Shown here: positions 58,036 to 64,000 of the stretch, piece after piece
How positions within the stretch are numbered: the stretch's first letter is position 1
Layout: each line of letters begins with the position of its first letter
Notes under the pieces: model-generated
What the model was told of the DNA's origin: nothing
The model's input: the letters and a program-made list of their open reading frames with translations, nothing else
Database searches by the model: none
Position numbers and translations under genes: made by a program
Origin: Bagarius yarrelli
Lineage: Eukaryota > Chordata > Actinopteri > Siluriformes > Sisoridae
Assembly (NCBI GenBank): GCA_005784505.1
Contig: VCAZ01000020.1
Location: 1,397,392 to 1,461,391, forward strand
DNA length: 64,000 bases
Direction: 5' to 3'

Positions 58036-60485
58036 AGAACATTTAAATTCTTCCACCCATTAGAACACATCATGTCTTTACGAAGCTCAAGGGTGGTTCT
58101 AGTCCTTAGTTCTTTCTTAATATTTGTTTAATAGAAAAAAATAAGAAAACTACTAAGAAATATGCCACAAAAATGGTATTAAGTTAAAAAAAAAGTATTA
58201 TAGGATGGAAAAAGAGAAAGGGTAATAATGATGCACATTAAAATGCCTGACTGTAATAATGGAACTATAGATAGTAACAGAGTAAATGTAATTCAGGCCT
58301 GAAAGCAGTGACACATACACACATGCTGCTTTCTTTCACGTCTGTTCACTCGAACAAAGCAGTGAGGATGTTTACACTCATGTGTCGAGCGAACAAAAGA
58401 ATTAAAGATCGAAGACACGGGGAAGTGAAATAAAAGTATGCAGAACAGAGGAACAGGAATAGAGTCGGTTAATACGCAAATAAAAATAAAAAACTTTGGA
58501 GAAAAGAAATAATGAAAGATAAAAAGAAGAAAAAAAGAATAGAGCAAGGTATATAGGGTTAGAGGTAGAGAAGGAAACAGGGGTATTAAAGAAGTATGCG
58601 GAAATGCAAAAGGGCATAATGAAGATAAGAGGAGGAAAAGGAAATAACCTGAATAAAGGTGAATAAAGCAAGTTAAAGAGAGAGAGAGAGAGAGAGAGAG
58701 AGATAAAGAGAGAAATATGTCTGTTGGTCTGTTGCCCTCTGATGGCCTGGCACGCCTGACTGACTGTCTGTGTTGCACCAGTTTGCACACCATGCACTTT
58801 ACATCTAGCTCTGTAGTTTTGTGTTGTTTTGTGTAGCACCATTGTCCCTAGGAAATACTGTTTCATTTCACTTTGTACTTCATCAATGCTTCTTGACTCT
58901 TGTAAAGATTAGAGGTAAATTGAGGTAAAAGTGCAGTAGAGTTTTTTTTTCTTCTCATAACTGCTTTAACTCTTGCTTGTAAAAGCTCACAAATGTTGAT
59001 TTTATTTATTTAATCGTATTATTTAGCAGCATTTTAACTCGAAGCTATTCATAGATCATATAATGAAATAAAATACATTCATCGGTTACTGGAATATTCC
59101 AAAATACGCATCTTCCAAAATTCTGTAACAACCCATGAAACTGCAGCGTCTTATCTCAGATTCAGTCCTAGTTGTCATGCTCTTGGCTTCACCTCTGTGT
59201 TGGTCTTGGTCTTGATTTGGACCTGGCTTGCTTTCCTTTTAGCTCATCTCTAACCAAAGCAGCATGCTGAACACTATAATGCTAAATCAAATTACACTGT
59301 GTAAAAAGAAACAGCTGTACACACCAGCTTTGGAGAAGAGCTGAATTCAGTGCCAGGCTTCGAATCGGACATGCTGTGTGTCTCTTGTTAGCTTGTTCAG
59401 TTTTTACGGACGTCTTTTTACACTTTGTTTGACGTTTAATCGATCTGTCTTTTCATCACGTGCAAATAGATTTGACCCGTTTGTCTCAATTTGTCCAAAT
59501 AACAAATAGTATAAATACATAGAGTATATCACAGACTTAAGCTTAAGGAACACTTTACCTTTCAGCAGGACATTGATTCCACAAAAACATTCATTTTCTA
59601 AAACGGTCAGAATCTATAAACTGAGAATCTGTGGCGATTACTGGCAATGAAACTTCATCACACATGAACAAGCAGGGGCACATCTGCCAGAAAGACCGAA
59701 AATGAACGTTGCTACCGAATTTAAACTGTTATAGCTGTAATTCTAGTGAATAATGGTCAAATTGAAAGATACAATAAACACTGTTCCGTTTTTAACATTA
59801 TTCTGATAATAACTATTTGGGTCTCTGGTGGTCCAGCGGCGAATGAGCTTGGACTTAATTCCCAGGCAGGAAACTGAACCAGTGACATTAATTAATTCTT
59901 AGTCCGGATTTTGAACGCAAATAAAAATAAAAGGGCTGCGTCATGAAGGGCATTTGCTGAAAAAAACCTGTGCCGGATCAAAGTAATCAGCTTGTTAGGA
60001 CCCTGAAAATATTGTTTGGAACAATCTTATGTTAATTCATGCCATTTGTAATCAAGATGAATCCCATATTGTGTGACCAGAACCTTAGCTGGCTCAGGGA
60101 TAAAAAATGGAAAAAGTACAATGCAAAAAAAAAATTACACAGAATAAATGTTTTTTATAAGCTTTTAGTCAACAGCATGGGCATATTTAGCGGGACTAGT
60201 TCTTAAGTCTAAGACTTAGGCAAATACAAATAATGCCAAATTCACACGGTACGATTGTTGCACAATGCACATATCTGGGATAACATTCAGTGGCTGCTGT
60301 GTTGACATTGCATAATGGATCAGCGACAGGTGGTTACACACTGCAGGACTTTACAATGGGAAAAAACGCACACAACTAGATCTGCTTCCGCTTCGTTTCA
60401 CAACCAAGCGCACACGAGAAGTAATAAGGAAGCAGTGCAAGATTACACTTAAGAGACTGGTAATATTATTAAAATAGTAGCCTGC
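58036..60485. other. Upstream crhr1 intron, unassigned
   Basis: A/G-rich at 58440-58710. I searched the minus strand for the TM1 exon of crhr1 (LGHC, VAFVLFLRLR-like coding) and found none. Confidence 0.5.
58677..58702. repeat. (GA)n microsatellite
   Basis: About 13 GA units within a wider A/G-rich stretch (58440-58710). Confidence 0.93.
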
Positions 60486-60866
60486 TGTAATGATCATGGA
60501 TGAGGTTTCAACAAATGCCACTAAATGGACCACCAAATGCCCTCATTGGTTTATGGTTCCCAGGTGTTGTCTGTTTTCCCCATCAGTCTGTGTGTTTATA
60601 TACCCCCTGTGTTTTGGCATTAAGGTTATGATGTTTTAATGTTTTAGTGTCATCTTTCGTATTGTAGTTGCTAATGCTAGTCGCTAATTTTAGCTGCTAA
60701 GGCTAGTTGCTACTGCTAATAGCTAATTGTAAGCTCTTTCCGAAGTATTTCCTAAGTTTGCCCACTCGCCTGTTTCCTTGGTTTGTATTTTTGGTTACAA
60801 AGTAAAAGTTTTGTTGCATCCAATGTCCTCGTTCCTTCTTTTCCACTTTACTCTCAGAACGTTACA
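60486..60866 (+). mobile_element. Candidate solo LTR
   Basis: A 381-bp unit starts TGTAATGATC and ends GAACGTTACA, giving short inverted TGTAA/TTACA termini. A TATA-like GTTTATATACCCCC lies about 105 bp in. Tandem GCTAATGCTAGTCGCTAATT-like units fill the middle. No clear target duplication, so less certain than 9632-10095. Confidence 0.45.
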
Positions 60867-62489
60867 CCCACAAAAAGTTTGTGATACAAACGGTCTTGCA
60901 GCAAAAGAGAAGAAAAAGGAAAAAAAATGTAAAAAAAAGATCAAACAGAAGCATGCTTCCTGATCTTGTGGTCTATACCTCCCCGCCCAAACTTCCCGTT
61001 GCCTGTATCTTGTTCTCTCATTGGCTGTAGGCCATCGCCAGTATATTTTTCAGTCAGAATTCAATTGGCACAGCAGGATTCTGAATTCCAGAGCGGTCCA
61101 GATATTTAGCATGCTAAATATTTTCCAGGCCTCACCGACACCTTGCAGAGTCTCTTCACACTGTGTGATTTTTTTCCCTATTTGCCTTCAAATTTTGGGA
61201 ATTTGACTGCAACTTCGCTAAACCTGTCGCTGAGTAAAAATCAGGACTAAAATTGTACAATCTAAACTTAATAAGCCCACAAAAAATACTAACATCCCAA
61301 GTAACCAAAAACGTGTTGCTATTAGCCCATTTATCCATTTCATTAATATAAAATGTTTCTTCCACATTGTGTAAATTTATACTTTATAGTCATTATTAAA
61401 TTAAGACTTAAAATAACTTGTTCATGTTTATTACATATATAACCTTATGTGAGAGAGCCCCAAAATACAGTAACTCTATGGGTGTTTTACTTTGTGTAAA
61501 CATTTGACAACATTGTGTTTATGTTTTAAGAATCTACAGTCTGGGCTAAAAAGAAATCAGCCACTAAACCATGCATGTATTTTTCGATGGCATATGTTAA
61601 CAGGAAACGCAATGATGTGTATGCAAATGATTTTTTCTAAAGCTTATTATTACTACCTTAGCCTGAGTATGCCTAATACATACCATTTCTCTCTTTCTAA
61701 AGCTGATCATTTTATAAAGTCCTATGTAAATCCACTGTGTATTACTCATTCCCCTGCCCTTAGGAATTCCCATCCTGGTCCTTCATATTTTAATGCATCC
61801 ATGCAGGAATAGGTTGCATAATCAATGTTGACTACCACAAACAAAACCATACAAAGTAAGTATCCCCGTGGAAAGAAGAGCTGGGTTATTTGATGGCATA
61901 CATTATATGGGTTAAGCTGACCAAGCTATGGAAAATCTATTTTAAAATTTATGTCAGTAGTAAAATGCACAATATGAGCAGGTAGGTTCAGATCAATGGT
62001 TCTGAAAGAACTGGAAATGACGAGGCACCAGTGACAAAATTAAGATGTGCAGCAGGGGGTAATAGGGATTTGCAGGAGATGTGCATTTTAGGATGGTGCA
62101 GCACTTCTGATCTAGAAGTGAACATCACATGTATAAATAATAACGCTAAAGTTCCTCCAGCTGCTTTATTAGCAAGCACTAACAACATAAACAATAAACC
62201 GATAGTAGGTACGATATTCGATAGCATTTTTTTCCTTATAGTATATAATATCTATAGCATGAAGTATTCAAAATAAGGACTCATGTTACTGTCCAATTTA
62301 CTTAAATAGGTCGAATGCATGCAAGGAGTCTCAAGTTACTCACATAAATATAAGTCAGTATTTCCTGTGCGATGAATCTACTTTAGGATAAAAAGATTTA
62401 GGTCACTATTTTTTTGCAGGCCTAAAGACACAACTTGCCAACTTGCACTTTATAGGATAAAAACAGGATAAAAGCAAAGGTACAAACTA

Positions 62490-62526
<37 letters not shown>

Positions 62527-63255
62527 CTTTATCTCTCTCTCAACATGCACTCCTGCTGCCTGATGTGATGTCGACAGCAGATCACAACACATTTCTACTG
62601 CTTTGGCACTTCCTGTGTCTCATTTTTTGCTGCTTTTAAAGCCCAGGTTTTTTTTCACCCTTGCATTAGTAAATAACGTCTGCTGCGGTAATCTCAAACA
62701 TTGTCCCCAAATCCCTTTTTAGTGATAACCTTGATGTCATGTAGTTTTGTATTCGATTCTCAACCTGTGTTTTTGTGTAAATTACATTGTGTTCTCGTGA
62801 CAGTTTTAGCCCTGTGCTTGTTTGCTCATAACCTGTAATTGATTTGTTGCCTTATTGTGTTTAACTGTTTTGTTTTTAGTCCTTGATTAGTGTGTGTATA
62901 TATATATACATAGCGCTTTCTCTCCTTTCTCTCTCTTTCTCTCTTTTACTTGATGTTTCTTTTAAGCTCACTAAAGCTTTGATACATTCATATTTCCCCT
63001 CAAGGTTAAAACCTTGTAAAAGAATTGACCGAGAACCTAAAGGACAAATGTTGTGCTTGGCACCCAATTACAGTCCGAACAATTCATCACAACACCTTTT
63101 TCCGACTGCAGCCAATTAACCTTGAGGGGAGAAAAAAAATCATCTGGGTTTGAATATTTCTTGCAGTTCTATAAGTTCTATTAATGGATGACGAAAATTT
63201 CATTAGCGCTTAGGTATAGTGGGTCAAAATGAAATATTTGTGTAGACAGGTATAC
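60867..63255. other. Upstream crhr1 intron, unassigned
   Basis: Unique-looking sequence with one (CA)n. No receptor exon found; open frames here lack family resemblance. Confidence 0.5.
62496..62524. repeat. (CA)n microsatellite
   Basis: About 14 CA units. Confidence 0.95.
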
Positions 63256-63661
63256 TGTCACGGTACACTAAGATCCTCACCGGCACCAGAGTACTAATTA
63301 GTCACACCTGCCACTCATTTCCTAATTACACTCAATCTCCTTTACGCCACGGTATAAGTGTACGCTACACCTATAGTCGGGGTCTGGTCTTGTTTGTGTT
63401 TACGTTTATGTATATAATATTCCCAAGATCTCAAGTTCTCTCTCTAGTTATCGCCGTCTCTCCCCACCTGCTTTCCGATGTCCTGGACCAACTGTTGTTG
63501 CTTCATCCTTTCCTGGTGCTTTATTTCAACCATACCCTCTGCTTTCCAATCTTCTGCCGATCTCTACTTTATCTATGGTACTCACTGTTCCATCTTGTTT
63601 TCAACAAACCCAGCCGCCTGGGTTTTAACGATCTGCTTCTCCCGTTTGCTATATTGTGACA
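63256..63661 (+). mobile_element. Candidate solo LTR, TGTCACGG type
   Basis: 406 bp from TGTCACGG to TTGTGACA, with inverted TGTCAC/GTGACA ends, a CACACCTGCCACTCATTTCC segment like that of 9632-10095 (CCACACCTGTCTCTCACTCC), and a TATAAGTGTA promoter-like box. TAC flanks both sides. Confidence 0.5.
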
Positions 63662-63671
63662 TACTGTATAC

Positions 63672-63862
63672 AGGAAATGGAAGCTCAGTGGTTAATGTGT
63701 TGGACTGGTAATTAGAAGACCAGGGTTTGAATCCCAGCACCACCCATTCACCACTGTTGGGCTCCTAAGCAAGGCCCCGTAACCCCAATTGCTTAGTTGT
63801 ATAAAGGAGATAAATGTAAGTCGCTCTGGATAAGGATGTCTGCCAAATGCTGTACATGTAAA
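63672..63862 (+). repeat. Family A SINE, full length
   Basis: GGAAGCTCAGTGGTTAATGT, CAGGGTTTGAATCCCAGCAC, CACCACTGTTGGGCTCCTAA, GTAAGTCGCTCTGGATAAGG, CTGCCAAATGCTGTACATGT. Lies 10 bp after the preceding LTR-like unit. Confidence 0.92.
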
Positions 63863-64000
63863 TACAGGCATACATCTTAAGAAAATAAAACAGTCCAGTT
63901 GGTCCTTTAAGGGTTTTAATCAAACAACTGATTAGGCTTTAATATATCTAGAACCATAAAACTCTTGTACTCTTTTATTATTAGGATCAGTATCCCAAAT

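Noticed and set aside
58293..58866. Minus-strand frames of 166 and 154 codons
   Set aside because: They read through (GA)n and A/G-rich sequence; two overlapping frames are equally open and neither has family motifs.
59820..59890. tRNA-like stretch near GGTCTCTGGTGGTCCAGCGG
   Set aside because: No acceptor-stem pairing and no clear anticodon arm; perhaps a decayed SINE head, too weak to list.

Overview
This is a vertebrate nuclear window, almost certainly from a teleost fish. The evidence is one split receptor gene with GT-AG introns set in AT-rich DNA crowded with fish-type repeats: tRNA-derived SINEs ending in a TAAGTCGCTCTGGATAAG-like core, Tc1- and hAT-like terminal-inverted-repeat elements, LINE tails, solo LTR-like sequences, and many (CA)n, (GA)n and (AT)n arrays. 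The SINE core resembles elements common in catfishes and other otophysans, so a siluriform source is my best inference; the sequence alone does not prove it.

The only protein-coding gene I can support is on the minus strand. Eight exons between 54332 and 28811 encode the last 270 residues of a class B (secretin-family) GPCR, from just before transmembrane helix 2 to the stop codon. Codon phases agree at every junction, all introns in the window are GT-AG, and the protein matches corticotropin-releasing hormone receptor 1 (crhr1) closely, including its C-terminal tail. The exons for the signal peptide, hormone-binding domain and TM1 were not found in 54333-64000 and probably lie beyond the right edge.

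Layout: 1-28300 lies downstream of crhr1 and holds no convincing gene, only repeats, an intron-containing tRNA-Tyr-like locus and a long ACTC-type low-complexity block. Positions 28350-28810 are the probable 3' UTR. Positions 28811-54332 are crhr1 exons with introns of 0.6-8 kb, containing a 50-bp minisatellite inside a transposon-like element, a 25-bp minisatellite with a near-perfect 187-bp inverted duplication, and a 1.16-kb polypyrimidine tract. Positions 54333-64000 are upstream intron with a polypurine tract, nested transposons and solo-LTR-like sequences.

The most interesting feature is the TM2 exon. Its 3' splice site abuts a long UG repeat with no adenosine for about 42 nt, an AC repeat lies just past its donor, and complementary U/C-rich and G/A-rich tracts flank it further out. 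This could drive regulated skipping or circularisation. I found no novel multi-gene system. The many open frames in simple repeats are artefacts.
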